A DNA stretch of 64,000 bases, taken from assembly GCF_023715845.1 (NCBI RefSeq), contig NZ_JAMBOR010000017.1, positions 18,684 through 82,683 on the forward strand, written 5' to 3'. Below the pieces are notes generated by a model. That model saw nothing but the letters and a program-made list of their open reading frames with translations. It was not told where the DNA came from and ran no database searches. This DNA is from Fictibacillus phosphorivorans. GTDB lineage: Bacteria > Bacillota > Bacilli > Bacillales > Fictibacillaceae. Of the stretch, positions 8,553 through 16,809 are shown one piece after another; position 1 is the stretch's first letter, and each line of letters opens with the position of its first letter. The position numbers were made by a program, and so were the translations under genes.

Positions 8553-9616
8553 GCTTTGATCCCCCTTACCTTTGCGATGATGAGCAGCAAAGCCGGAAAG
8601 ATAAAGACAAAGATAATATTTAAATAGATCATGAAACTAGAAAGAGATTCTTTTATCGAATAGCTTACAGGCAGTAAACATAAGCCTAACAAAATGCCCG
8701 CAAGGAGATACACGCATTTATTCCTCTGGATAGCAAATAAATTCTGTACGCCAAGGCTTGCATTATAGAGCTGAACGACAAGTGTGGTGGATATTGGCAC
8801 GATCCAAAAGGAAAGGAAGATAATATCGATCCTTTCGACGAAATGAAAGGAAAGACCGCGAAACAGGTACAACAATGGCTCTTGGATCAAGCTGAATTGC
8901 GCGCCGCTGAAAGTAATGACACACGTGATAAATAGGAATACATACAGCAGAACGGTGAATAGATTGGCAAACGTGAGAACCAGTAAACTTTTTTTCGGAT
9001 TTTTGATGAATGGCATGATGAATAGGATGATCTCGAAGCCAATGAGTGAAACGAATGCGTCAGGGCTTGCTTTTACGATCTCTGTAAAATCTTTTGACCC
9101 CATAGGCAGCATTCTTCCAAAGTGATTATCTTGTGGATAGACCATGAATAGCAAAATAATCAGGCCGATAAACAAAATGGAAAAAAAGAGAAACGTTCTT
9201 GAAATCGTAAGGATCTGTTCTTTCGCAATATAAGTTGTGGCGATCAGAAGCAATAAGATAATCGCCCATTTTGGTGTCCGGTGAAGGATCCAGGTGTTGA
9301 TCACATCGGAAACAAGGATCATGAGCAATAGGGAAAACGAAATAAAATACAGGATATACAGAATGTTTACGATTTTTCCTAAAAAAGTTCCGAGCAATCT
9401 ATGGTTGAGTTCATAGAACGTTTCCTTCGGTGACGTTCTGCTTAATGCGACAAGGATAATCAAGATTCCCTGTGCCAAAACACCCGCGACGAGCAGGGAC
9501 ATCCAGCCGTCCTGCTGGACATCGTTGTATAGGATATAAGGCAGGCCAAGAATTCCGATCCCGACTTGCGCTTGTATGATTAAGAAAAATAAATTCTTAT
9601 TCGAGAGCATTCGCAT
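8549..9616 (-). CDS. gerB: Spore germination permease-like protein, GerB family
   Basis: An integral membrane protein of about 355 residues with roughly ten hydrophobic segments, in the amino-acid/polyamine transporter-like GerAB family. Its start is taken as the ATG at 9616 (or 9610), because the GGAAAGGG site lies just before it and the upstream part of the longer frame encodes the end of gerA. The N-terminal IQAQVGIGILGLPY segment is typical of the first membrane helix of this family. Together with GerA and GerC it forms a nutrient germinant receptor and most likely carries the germinant-binding site. The start overlaps the end of gerA. Confidence 0.9.
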   Translation of the reverse strand: MRMLSNKNLFFLIIQAQVGIGILGLPYILYNDVQQDGWMSLLVAGVLAQGILIILVALSRTSPKETFYELNHRLLGTFLGKIVNILYILYFISFSLLLMILVSDVINTWILHRTPKWAIILLLLIATTYIAKEQILTISRTFLFFSILFIGLIILLFMVYPQDNHFGRMLPMGSKDFTEIVKASPDAFVSLIGFEIILFIMPFIKNPKKSLLVLTFANLFTVLLYVFLFITCVITFSGAQFSLIQEPLLYLFRGLSFHFVERIDIIFLSFWIVPISTTLVVQLYNASLGVQNLFAIQRNKCVYLLAGILLGLCLLPVSYSIKESLSSFMIYLNIIFVFIFPALLLIIAKVRGIKA

Positions 9617-10994
9617 CCTGACCCTTTCCGTTTTTTCTCGAGAAAAATGATTGAATGATATTTGGTGCCTCCACATAAGCTTTCCCGGCAGAAGTCAGCT
9701 TCACAAGGTGTGTCGTGTACACCATCAAACCGAACGCAATTCCAATAAAACCAAACATGGCGGCTAAGAAAATTAAAGGGAAGCTCATGAGCCTCATGCT
9801 TGTACTCATTTCTCCGTTCGGAATGATAAAGGATGAGACTGCTGTGATCGCAATGACGACGACCATCGTGTTAGAAATGAAATTCGTCTGAACAATCGCA
9901 GAACCGATGACGATCGCCCCTACCGTACCAATTGTTTGGGCAACAGCTGACGGCAGCCTGACCGATGCTTCCTTCAGAAGTTCCAACACAATCTGCATCA
10001 TGATTGCTTCAACAAAAGGATGAAACGGGACATTCAGTACAGAGAGCTTCAGTGTATAAAATGTACTAACCGGCAAGATCGAGGAATGATACGCATTAAC
10101 AGCGATATAAAACGCCGGTAGTGTGACCGACAAGATAAAAGCCAGCAATCGTAAGCAATAATAGAAAAAGTTCACAAACCAGCGCGAGTTATAATCTTCT
10201 GGACTTCGTAAAAATGAATAAAAGGAGATCGGTGTAACTAACGCAGAAGGTTCATGGTTCAGGAAAATCACCGTATTCCCATTCAAGAGATTAAAGACTG
10301 CCCGATCCGGTCTTTCCGTTCGTAACGATTGCGGAAAGGGTGAATAGGGGAAATCTTCAAGCGTCTCTTGGATCTGTCGGGAGTTAAGGAGATCATTATC
10401 CTTTATTTTATCTAGCCTGCTCTTAATCGATTGAAGAACATTCGGATTTACTTTTGAATCCAAATAACAAATTGCAACTTGGACATTCGTTTCCGGTCCA
10501 TACGTGTGATACTCCACTTTGAAGTCAGGTGTACGGAGACGTTTCCGAAGCAACGAGATATTCGTAGCTGCGCTTTCTACAAAGCTATCATGCGCACCCA
10601 TCGTTACTTTTTCATTCACTGATTCCTCAACAGAGCGGTTTTCATCCGCTGATGTCGTAATGGAATAGGCGATGTTGCTGTTTTCCGTCAGTAGAATGGA
10701 GTTCCCTTCCGCGAGCGAGGTGCTGATGTCTTTAAACGTGGTCATGATCGAAAATTGGATAGCCCCCAGCGTTTTCTCAATACTATCGGATTCTTGTTTG
10801 TTGATCGGATTGATAATATGAAGTTCAATGGATTCTTTATCCGTGATCGTATCCAAATACAGAATGAACAACGTTTTATCATGAAACATTAACTTTCTTC
10901 GTTTGAGGTCCGCCGTCAGCTTCATTTTTTCATCTATTATTTTTAAGTTTTCCGTTAGGTCAGAACTGAGAAATTCATCATGAGATTCAGCCAT
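9597..10994 (-). CDS. gerA: Spore germination protein, GerA family
   Basis: About 465 residues, the normal size for GerA-family A subunits. A soluble N-terminal domain is followed by several C-terminal membrane segments. Family-typical stretches include GNTVIFLNHEPSALVTPISF, RWFVNFFYYCLRLLAFIL and PFHPFVEAIMMQIVLELLKE. The start is set at the ATG at 10994 (MAESHDEF) behind a GAAGATGG site; the frame is open further upstream but without conserved sequence. It is the first gene of the gerA-gerB-gerC operon and is a firm sign of a spore-forming host. Confidence 0.92.
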   Translation of the reverse strand: MAESHDEFLSSDLTENLKIIDEKMKLTADLKRRKLMFHDKTLFILYLDTITDKESIELHIINPINKQESDSIEKTLGAIQFSIMTTFKDISTSLAEGNSILLTENSNIAYSITTSADENRSVEESVNEKVTMGAHDSFVESAATNISLLRKRLRTPDFKVEYHTYGPETNVQVAICYLDSKVNPNVLQSIKSRLDKIKDNDLLNSRQIQETLEDFPYSPFPQSLRTERPDRAVFNLLNGNTVIFLNHEPSALVTPISFYSFLRSPEDYNSRWFVNFFYYCLRLLAFILSVTLPAFYIAVNAYHSSILPVSTFYTLKLSVLNVPFHPFVEAIMMQIVLELLKEASVRLPSAVAQTIGTVGAIVIGSAIVQTNFISNTMVVVIAITAVSSFIIPNGEMSTSMRLMSFPLIFLAAMFGFIGIAFGLMVYTTHLVKLTSAGKAYVEAPNIIQSFFSRKNGKGQDANALE

Positions 10995-11105
10995 TGGCAA
11001 CCATCTTCTTTCTATAAAAGTCGATAGTATGCAGTATAGACGTGAATCCAGGTGAATATTCGATTCAAAAAGGGGAGAATGCCACTGGAGGAGCACCTTT
11101 TTGGA

Positions 11106-11254
11106 CGTGTTTGAGCGAAAAAAGGGTGTTTTGAGCGTAACTCGCGGATTTTGAGCGGTACTCGGGAATTCTGAGCGAAGATCGGTGATTCTGAGCGTAG
11201 CTGGAGATTTTTGAGCGAACGTGTAACAGATTAAAAAAACACGTACCGTAAAAA
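11106..11254 (+). repeat. TGAGCG 20-nt-period array, copy B (6 units)
   Basis: TGAGCG occurs at 11112, 11132, 11152, 11172, 11192 and 11212, exactly 20 nt apart throughout, ending in the conserved ACGTGT...ACACGTACCGTAAAA module. It lies upstream of gerA, between it and the TPR remnant, in a gene-free stretch of about 340 nt (10995-11335). The gerA promoter should lie between 10995 and 11106, but I could not pick it out. Confidence 0.9.
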
Positions 11255-11335
11255 CGTAATACGCAACAGAGGTTCAATCAAAAAACAAACATCACATAAA
11301 AAAAGAACAACTAAAAATGATTTAGTTGTCCCATC

Positions 11336-11790
11336 TTATATGTAGGTTACCCCGACTTGATGCATATTCTTTAGTACCTCAAACGCCAGTGCATAATACT
11401 GGCTCGCTTGTTTGTACTTTTGCTGGTTCTCAAAGTGTTTTGCGAGAATCGGATAATAGTCGGCGAGGTGAATCCATTCAGGAAATGAAGCTCGAATCCG
11501 CGGTTTAGCGAGTCAGCTTGAACTTGGTCCAGCCACGAATCGATGAGTGCTAACCCTTTTTCAGGTTGATCGGCCTTTTCATATGCCTTTATAAGTGCAA
11601 AGATTGTCATGATTTTTCCGGAAAGAGGGTCTTCTTCATTTGCAGCCAAACTCTTGGAATAGAGTTCGATCGCTTGCTCTGTGTCTCCTTTTTGAGTGGC
11701 GACGCTTCCTAAGTTGTGATAGATCACATCGTGTAAAACATGGTCATTAAACGTGTTTGCAAAGCGGTAATAGTTAATAAGGAAGCAATT
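11336..11790 (-). pseudogene. TPR-protein remnant with frameshift (Rap or HTH-TPR regulator-like)
   Basis: The minus strand from about 11790 encodes tetratricopeptide-like sequence (RFANTFNDHVLHDVIYHNLG, then KGDTEQAIELYSKSLAANEE and KGLALIDSWLDQVQAD). Near 11485 the homologous sequence leaves the frame. A second frame continues it sensibly as PEWIHLADYYPILAKHFENQ followed by KYKQASQYYALAFEVL, stopping at 11336-11338. The N-terminal part is missing: the frame is closed by a stop upstream and has no plausible start. It looks like the decayed C-terminal half of a Rap phosphatase or a helix-turn-helix TPR regulator. A sequencing error could explain the frameshift but not the missing N-terminus. 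Confidence 0.7.
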
Positions 11791-11801
11791 ATCATTCGAT
11801 G

Positions 11802-11860
11802 TTGGGAAACAATGACCATTTTCACAGAATTAGGACCCGTTTATCCGCAATGTTTCCCAA
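11802..11860. promoter_or_regulatory. Inverted repeat TTGGGAAACA / TGTTTCCCAA
   Basis: Two perfect 10-bp arms at 11802-11811 and 11851-11860 are separated by 39 nt. They lie between the end of the TPR remnant and the small gene at 11922. Function is unknown: possibly an operator for a lost regulator or the remnant of an insertion end. Confidence 0.45.
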
Positions 11861-11921
11861 TTTTCTTAGCACTTCTTTTAGGTATAATTATCGATGACAA
11901 CGAACAGCTAAGGTGATAATC

Positions 11922-12083
11922 ATGCATATTGAAAAAGGAAATATTGTGAACTATGAGAATGAACCTCATATGATTGTTCACGTGTATACATCCGATTATG
12001 TAGAAATCAGAAAAGTAGGGGAAAGGTTTATTTCGCGTGTGATTTTGGTGCACAAGTCGAAAGTGACCGAACCACACGAATAA
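11922..12083 (+). CDS. Small hypothetical protein, 53 residues
   Basis: A short gene with a well-placed AAGGTGA ribosome binding site (11910-11916) and ATG at 11922, ending at TAA 12081-12083. The product begins MHIEKGNIVNYENEPHMIVH, contains VEIRKVGERF and ends in HKSKVTEPHE. It has no signal peptide or membrane segment. The alternating hydrophobic/charged pattern suggests a small beta-rich domain. A TATAAT hexamer at 11883-11888 could be its -10 box, but a convincing -35 is not visible. I do not recognise the family. The good start signals make it more likely a gene than chance. Confidence 0.6.
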   Translation: MHIEKGNIVNYENEPHMIVHVYTSDYVEIRKVGERFISRVILVHKSKVTEPHE

Positions 12084-12315
12084 TCTCTACAAATTTATAA
12101 CAGCTGGAAAAGGTAGAGGATGACCTGGAAAAGGTTGTTCTCTTATTTGTTTTTTCCACTATACCGTCAAAAAACATAATAAAAATGAACTGGCATCTGG
12201 TCCACTTCATTGTGCGAGGGTGCTATTCATTTGGCAGGGCTTATGTACACTTTTTCACAATCCAGGGTAAAAAGAAAACCAAAGGTGAAGCTAGTAATCT
12301 ATTTTTTCTATGTGT

Positions 12316-12645
12316 TTACTCGAGGGTGTTCAGTTGATCTTCGCGTGCCTTTTGGCTCAGTTCGTTTGAATAATTGATGGCGTCATGTATGGATGCAAAG
12401 TGCTGTGACGAGAAGTAGGGTGACGTGTAGCAGTTTACTTTTTTAGAATCAGATGGATAAATGAGAACTTTCCAGTGGTAAACGTCCGGCTGCTTTTCTG
12501 AGCCTTCCATCGCGATAAGCCAGTGTGTGGATTCTTCGACTGAAGCATTTTCTCCTGCTTTCTGCAAAAGAGCTGCTCTGTCATTCTCTCCGATAAGAAT
12601 GAGACCCTTCTGGTAAAACTCCCTCATGTTCGGATATCCGCTCAT
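12316..12645 (-). CDS. Hypothetical protein, 109 residues
   Basis: The ATG at 12645 is chosen because a strong AAGGGAGAGAG site precedes it; the frame is open a further 19 codons upstream but without a better signal. The product is soluble, begins MSGYPNMREFYQKGLILIGE and contains WKVLIYPSDSKKVNCYTSPY followed by a helical C-terminus (HDAINYSNELSQKAREDQ). No domain is recognised. It is a monocistronic gene between two repeat-rich intergenic regions. The stretch 12084-12315 upstream of its end holds only an 11-nt direct repeat CTGGAAAAGGT (12104 and 12125). Confidence 0.65.
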   Translation of the reverse strand: MSGYPNMREFYQKGLILIGENDRAALLQKAGENASVEESTHWLIAMEGSEKQPDVYHWKVLIYPSDSKKVNCYTSPYFSSQHFASIHDAINYSNELSQKAREDQLNTLE

Positions 12646-12795
12646 ATGCTCTCTCCCTTCAAAACATGATTTGTCCATTTCTTTCGGTAATGGCTTAACC
12701 ATATTTCTTGTATTAACTCATTGTATGCAGGGAAAGGGAGGATGATGATAGGAGGATTTGGAAAGGGGAGCCTATTTTTTATAGCGTGATGTGGG

Positions 12796-12942
12796 TTTTA
12801 CGGTACGTGTTCTTTTATTTGTTACACGTTCGCTCAGAATCTTTGAGTTACGCTCAAAAACGTCGAGCTACGCTCAAAAATTCAATTCTACGCTCAGAAT
12901 ACCCCCACTTTCGCTCAAATTACCTTATCTTCGCTCAGAATC
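12796..12942 (-). repeat. TGAGCG 20-nt-period array, copy C (6 units, inverted)
   Basis: On the plus strand this appears as TTTTACGGTACGTGT followed by CGCTCA at 12831, 12851, 12871, 12891, 12912 and 12932. The whole array is therefore on the minus strand, again with 20-21 nt spacing and the same end module. It lies between the start of the gene at 12645 and the end of the permease gene. Confidence 0.9.
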
Positions 12943-12986
12943 CTTCATTTTCATAGGAGAGGGTTAAAAAACCATCTGTAAAAAAG

Positions 12987-13073
12987 AAAAAACTGACTCT
13001 TGATGAGCATATCACCTTGAACTGTATCCCGGTATTCGGGATACAGTTCAATCACCTTTGAAGTCAGTTTTTT
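12987..13073. terminator. Nested double hairpin after the permease gene
   Basis: An outer pair of perfect 12-nt arms, AAAAAACTGACT (12987-12998) and AGTCAGTTTTTT (13062-13073), encloses an inner perfect 15-bp stem TTGAACTGTATCCCG (13017-13031) with loop GTATT and its complement (13037-13051). The outer arms carry T tracts on both strands and would act as a bidirectional terminator for the minus-strand cluster. The inner stem is unusually long and could be an added element. Confidence 0.8.
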
Positions 13074-13120
13074 CTATTATTTTCTTGGAGCAGCAGCGGC
13101 ATCTGGCTTTCTAGCTTAAC

Positions 13121-14548
13121 CTAGATTCCTATCTTCTTTTTTAAACCTTCATCTTCACGATCGGGTTCTGCCTCCAGTTCATCAAACACGCCGAACTCCT
13201 CTTCGATCGGAAGAAGTTTGTGTCGTCCGACCGCGAAATAATAAACCGTTCCCGCCCCATAAATGAAGAGCAGTACGCCGAGTAGAGGCACTTCCATTCC
13301 AAATAGCGGCAAGGATTGATTTAACACGGTGTAATAGATCACGCAGAAAAGCGAGATCACACCGAGAACGATCGCTACCCCAGGGACGAGCGGGTAATAT
13401 ACTTTAAAGGGACGGTGCAGGTTGGGTTCTTTTTTTCTTAAGATAAACAGAGAAACCAAGCTTAAGCAATACATCATCGCAGCACCAAATACCGCTAGAA
13501 CGATGAGCATGTCGGCAAATGTGGCGTTTGCTGCTGCAATGACACCGATTCCCCCAGGGAGGAGAAGTCCCCACGTTGGAATATGGCGCTTTGATAATCG
13601 TGATAAAAATTTCGGCAGGTACCCAGCGCGAGACAGAGCGAACGTCTGGCGAGAATAGCCGATGATGATGCCGTGAAGACTGGCGATCAACCCGGCAAGT
13701 CCAATAATCGCGACTAACTTAGGAAGGTAGTGACCTTCACCATAGACGGAAGCGAGCGCTTGTGGAAGCGGGTTATCGGCAGGCTGTCCGACACCGCCGC
13801 CAAGTCCGGCCGTGATGAAGAGTGTTCCGACCGTACATATGGCAAGTGTTAAAATGCCGGCGATGAAGCCTTTCGGGATGTCTCTTTTTGGATTACGTAC
13901 TTCTTCAGCCGCCATTGCACCGCCTTCAACTGCGAGATAGAACCAGATCGCAAAGGGAATCGCCATCCAGATCCCGGTCAAACCGTTCGGTAGGGCATTC
14001 TCGTTAAAAATATAATCTAGCTTTACGTGTGTGGATCCGGCCGCATAATAAATAGCGAGCCCAACAAGAGCGATAATGGTGGCTACTAACTCGATCAACG
14101 CGGCACCTTTTACACCGATCATGTTGATTAAAATGAAGAAAACAAACACAGCCACCGTCGCATACACCGGGTTGATCGCCGGAATGAGAAAGTTGATGTA
14201 CGCCCCGGTCGCAACGGCGATGGCGGGTGGAGCGAACACAAACTCGATGAGCACCGAGATCCCCGTCATAAAACCAGCATAGGGTCCCATCGCCCGCCTG
14301 GCATAAGCGGAAGGCCCGCCGGCATGGGGGATGGAGGTCGAAAGCTCAGAATAGCTGAAAATAAAAGCCGTGTAAAAGATCGTGATGAAGATGGCGGCAC
14401 CCATTAAACCGAGCGTTCCGCCTTGCTCGAACCCGTAGTTCCAGCCGAAGTACTGACCTGAGATGACCATACCCACGGCGATCGCCCACAGATGAATCGG
14501 CTTTAACGCTTTTTGAAGGCGTTGCTTATCGTGATTAACTTCCCCCAA
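13121..14548 (-). CDS. Amino acid/amine permease, ethanolamine permease-like
   Basis: About 475 residues, APC-superfamily transporter with roughly 12 membrane helices and a hydrophilic acidic C-terminal tail. The N-terminal stretch HLWAIAVGMVISGQYFGWNY resembles the Eat/EutP-type ethanolamine permeases, as does AGGPSAYARRAMGPYAGFM. The frame is open to a TTG at 14566. The AAAGGAG site at 14557-14563 fits better with the TTG at 14548, so that start is used. It is the last gene of a minus-strand cluster with an SDR, a glutamine-synthetase-like enzyme, an aldehyde dehydrogenase and an ANTAR two-component system. Ethanolamine or a related amino alcohol is the likely substrate, by similarity and context. 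Confidence 0.82.
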   Translation of the reverse strand: MGEVNHDKQRLQKALKPIHLWAIAVGMVISGQYFGWNYGFEQGGTLGLMGAAIFITIFYTAFIFSYSELSTSIPHAGGPSAYARRAMGPYAGFMTGISVLIEFVFAPPAIAVATGAYINFLIPAINPVYATVAVFVFFILINMIGVKGAALIELVATIIALVGLAIYYAAGSTHVKLDYIFNENALPNGLTGIWMAIPFAIWFYLAVEGGAMAAEEVRNPKRDIPKGFIAGILTLAICTVGTLFITAGLGGGVGQPADNPLPQALASVYGEGHYLPKLVAIIGLAGLIASLHGIIIGYSRQTFALSRAGYLPKFLSRLSKRHIPTWGLLLPGGIGVIAAANATFADMLIVLAVFGAAMMYCLSLVSLFILRKKEPNLHRPFKVYYPLVPGVAIVLGVISLFCVIYYTVLNQSLPLFGMEVPLLGVLLFIYGAGTVYYFAVGRHKLLPIEEEFGVFDELEAEPDREDEGLKKKIGI

Positions 14549-14587
14549 TCTAAACACTCCTTTCAAATTTAAGTTCTTTATCGGACA

Positions 14588-15355
14588 TTAAAAATAGTTA
14601 GACGTGATCCCGCCGTCGATGTTCAAGAGTGCTCCGTTTGTCCAATCGGATTCGTCAGATGCTAAATAGATCGCCGCGTACACGATATCTTCTGGTTTTC
14701 CGAATCGGCCAGCCGGCTGACGAGATAAGCGTACTTTCTTAGCTTCCTCATCTTTTACCAACCATTCCATCAATAGAGGCGTTTCGATCGGTCCCGGGCA
14801 GATCGAATTCGTTCGGATACCTTCCGGGCGGAACTGGATCGCAAGTGATTTTGTTAGAGCATTAACTGCACCCTTTGAAGCGGTATAGGCGTCTTGTGGA
14901 ACACTGCAGCCGAGGAATGCAACAAAGCTCGCGATGTTGATGATCGATCCTGACTGGTTCTTCTGCATTTCCGGAATCACATACTTGCACATAAAATAGA
15001 TGCCTTTTACGTTCACGTTCATGACCAGATCCCACGCCTCTTCGGGTGTATCGATCACAGAGTGGTCCTCAGCGATCATAACGCCGGCGTTGTTATAGAG
15101 GACATCGATTCTTCCGTATTTTTCTACGGTATCATCGACTGCTTTTTTGACACTTTTTTCGTTAGTGACGTTGCAATTGAAGTAAGTTGCGTCGCCGCCT
15201 GCTTGACGAATGGCTTCAGCGGCTTCTGTACCACTTTTTTCATTCATCTCAAAAACGGCAACTTTTGCGCCTTCCTTTGCGAACATTTCAGCAGCGGTTC
15301 TTCCCATTCCGCCGCCGGCCCCTGTTATGATGCATACTTTGTCTTTTAGTCTCAT
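14588..15355 (-). CDS. Short-chain dehydrogenase/reductase
   Basis: 255 residues, classical SDR. The cofactor motif TGAGGGMG lies near residues 11-18, NNAGV near 90, a catalytic serine in IASFVAF near 142, and YTASK provides the Tyr-Lys pair near 157-161. The AGGAGG ribosome binding site is well placed. It sits 31 nt after the glutamine-synthetase-like gene and 39 nt before the permease. In the pathway inferred here it would oxidise the alcohol of a gamma-glutamylated amino alcohol to the aldehyde. That substrate is inference; the NAD(P)-dependent alcohol/ketone redox class is secure. Confidence 0.9.
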   Translation of the reverse strand: MRLKDKVCIITGAGGGMGRTAAEMFAKEGAKVAVFEMNEKSGTEAAEAIRQAGGDATYFNCNVTNEKSVKKAVDDTVEKYGRIDVLYNNAGVMIAEDHSVIDTPEEAWDLVMNVNVKGIYFMCKYVIPEMQKNQSGSIINIASFVAFLGCSVPQDAYTASKGAVNALTKSLAIQFRPEGIRTNSICPGPIETPLLMEWLVKDEEAKKVRLSRQPAGRFGKPEDIVYAAIYLASDESDWTNGALLNIDGGITSNYF

Positions 15356-15386
15356 CTAAAGTTCCTCCTCTAGTTCAAAAAATCGA

Positions 15387-16808
15387 TTAGCACTGCTCGA
15401 AATAACGCTGGCGCTCCCATTTGGTTACGATGCGATCGAACTGTTTTTGTTCCAGTTTTGCGGTGAAAAGGTAGTGGGAGGCCGCTTTTTCGCCTAATAC
15501 TTTTTGAACGACTTCACTATCTTCCCAGCACTGGATCGCCTCATATAGCGAACCTGGAATACGCGGAATGTTTTTGTCCTTATAAGCGTTTCCTTTGAAT
15601 TCTGGTTCGAGCTCTAATTCCTCTTCAATGCCTTGAAGCCCAGCTCCGATCAAGGCTGTGTAAGCGAGATATGGATTCATATCTGCGCCAGGAATGCGTG
15701 TTTCCATACGAAGACTCTTTCCGTCACCGACGATTCGGTAGCCGGATGAACGGTTGTCATGACTCCAGATGATGTTGACGGGTGCCCAGCTCTCTTGAGC
15801 GTACCGTTTATAGGAATTGACGTAAGGCGCGAAAAACAAAGCAAAGTCACGTGAGTATTTTAAGACACCGGCTAAAAAGTGCTGCATCGTTTTCGACATG
15901 TTATGGTTGCCACTATCTGGATCATAAAAAACGTTCTCGCCCGCACGCTTGTCCCAAAGGCTCAGATGGATGTGACCGCTCGAGCCTGTCCATTGGTGGT
16001 TCGGCTTAGCCATGAACGTGACCGAAAGATTGTCCTGCATGCAGATCTCTTTCATGCCGTGTTTGAACATGATGTGGTTATCAGCCGCGTTCAGTGCGTC
16101 GGAGTAGCGCATGTTGATCTCGTGCTGTCCTTTAAACGCCTCACCCTTTGACGACTCAATCGGGATATCCGCTTTGGCCATGTTTCGGCGGATCTTTTGA
16201 TAAAACGGTTCATTTCGGGTCCCTTGAAGAAGGTTGTAATCTTCGTTGATATGTCCCGCTGTCTCAACATCCTCATAGCCCTTTTGATGAAGGTCCTCAA
16301 ATGATTCTTTGAACAGGTAAAATTCCAGTTCACTTGCCATGAAGAGTTCGAATCCTTTAGTTGCAGCCTTTTCAATCTGGTTCTTCAAAAGGGTACGAGG
16401 CGCGATCGGGATAGGATCACCTGTCTTCTCATCGTACACATCACAGAAAACGATAGCTGTACGGTCTGCCCAAGGCACGATACGGAGCGTTGACCAGTCG
16501 GGAAGGGCGAGCCAGTCGCCGTAGCCGTTCTCCCAGTTCATCATTTCGTAGCCGTCAGGCGTGTTCATCTCAAAATCCGTACCAAGTAAGTAGTTGCAAA
16601 AATGTGTCCCTTTATCGAGGTTGTTTTCTAAACAATAAGCAGCCGTCAGACGTTTTCCCATCAGGCGCCCCTGCATATCGCAGATTGCTAGATTCACCGT
16701 ATCGATCGATCCGTCTTCTAATAAGGAAAGCAAGGTTTCTTTTGAGATCAATCCTGTTTTCTTTGACTCTTCCTTTTGGGATGGATTCGCGATTGTGTTT
16801 TGGCTCAT
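15387..16808 (-). CDS. Glutamine synthetase family gamma-glutamyl-amine ligase
   Basis: 473 residues from the ATG at 16808, which lies behind an AAGGAGGT site. The C-terminal catalytic domain shows ASELEFYLF (metal glutamates), GQHEINMRY, GSSGHIHLSLWD, and RRYAQESWAP-like and RIPGADMNPYLAY segments of the family. It is not the housekeeping GlnA: there is no adenylylation-type C-terminus, and it groups by appearance with PuuA, GlnA3 and GlnA4-type ligases that join glutamate to amines. Next to an ethanolamine-type permease and a EutVW-like regulatory pair, a gamma-glutamylethanolamide synthetase role is likely. A polyamine ligase is the main alternative. Confidence 0.85.
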   Translation of the reverse strand: MSQNTIANPSQKEESKKTGLISKETLLSLLEDGSIDTVNLAICDMQGRLMGKRLTAAYCLENNLDKGTHFCNYLLGTDFEMNTPDGYEMMNWENGYGDWLALPDWSTLRIVPWADRTAIVFCDVYDEKTGDPIPIAPRTLLKNQIEKAATKGFELFMASELEFYLFKESFEDLHQKGYEDVETAGHINEDYNLLQGTRNEPFYQKIRRNMAKADIPIESSKGEAFKGQHEINMRYSDALNAADNHIMFKHGMKEICMQDNLSVTFMAKPNHQWTGSSGHIHLSLWDKRAGENVFYDPDSGNHNMSKTMQHFLAGVLKYSRDFALFFAPYVNSYKRYAQESWAPVNIIWSHDNRSSGYRIVGDGKSLRMETRIPGADMNPYLAYTALIGAGLQGIEEELELEPEFKGNAYKDKNIPRIPGSLYEAIQCWEDSEVVQKVLGEKAASHYLFTAKLEQKQFDRIVTKWERQRYFEQC

Positions 16809-16809
16809 T

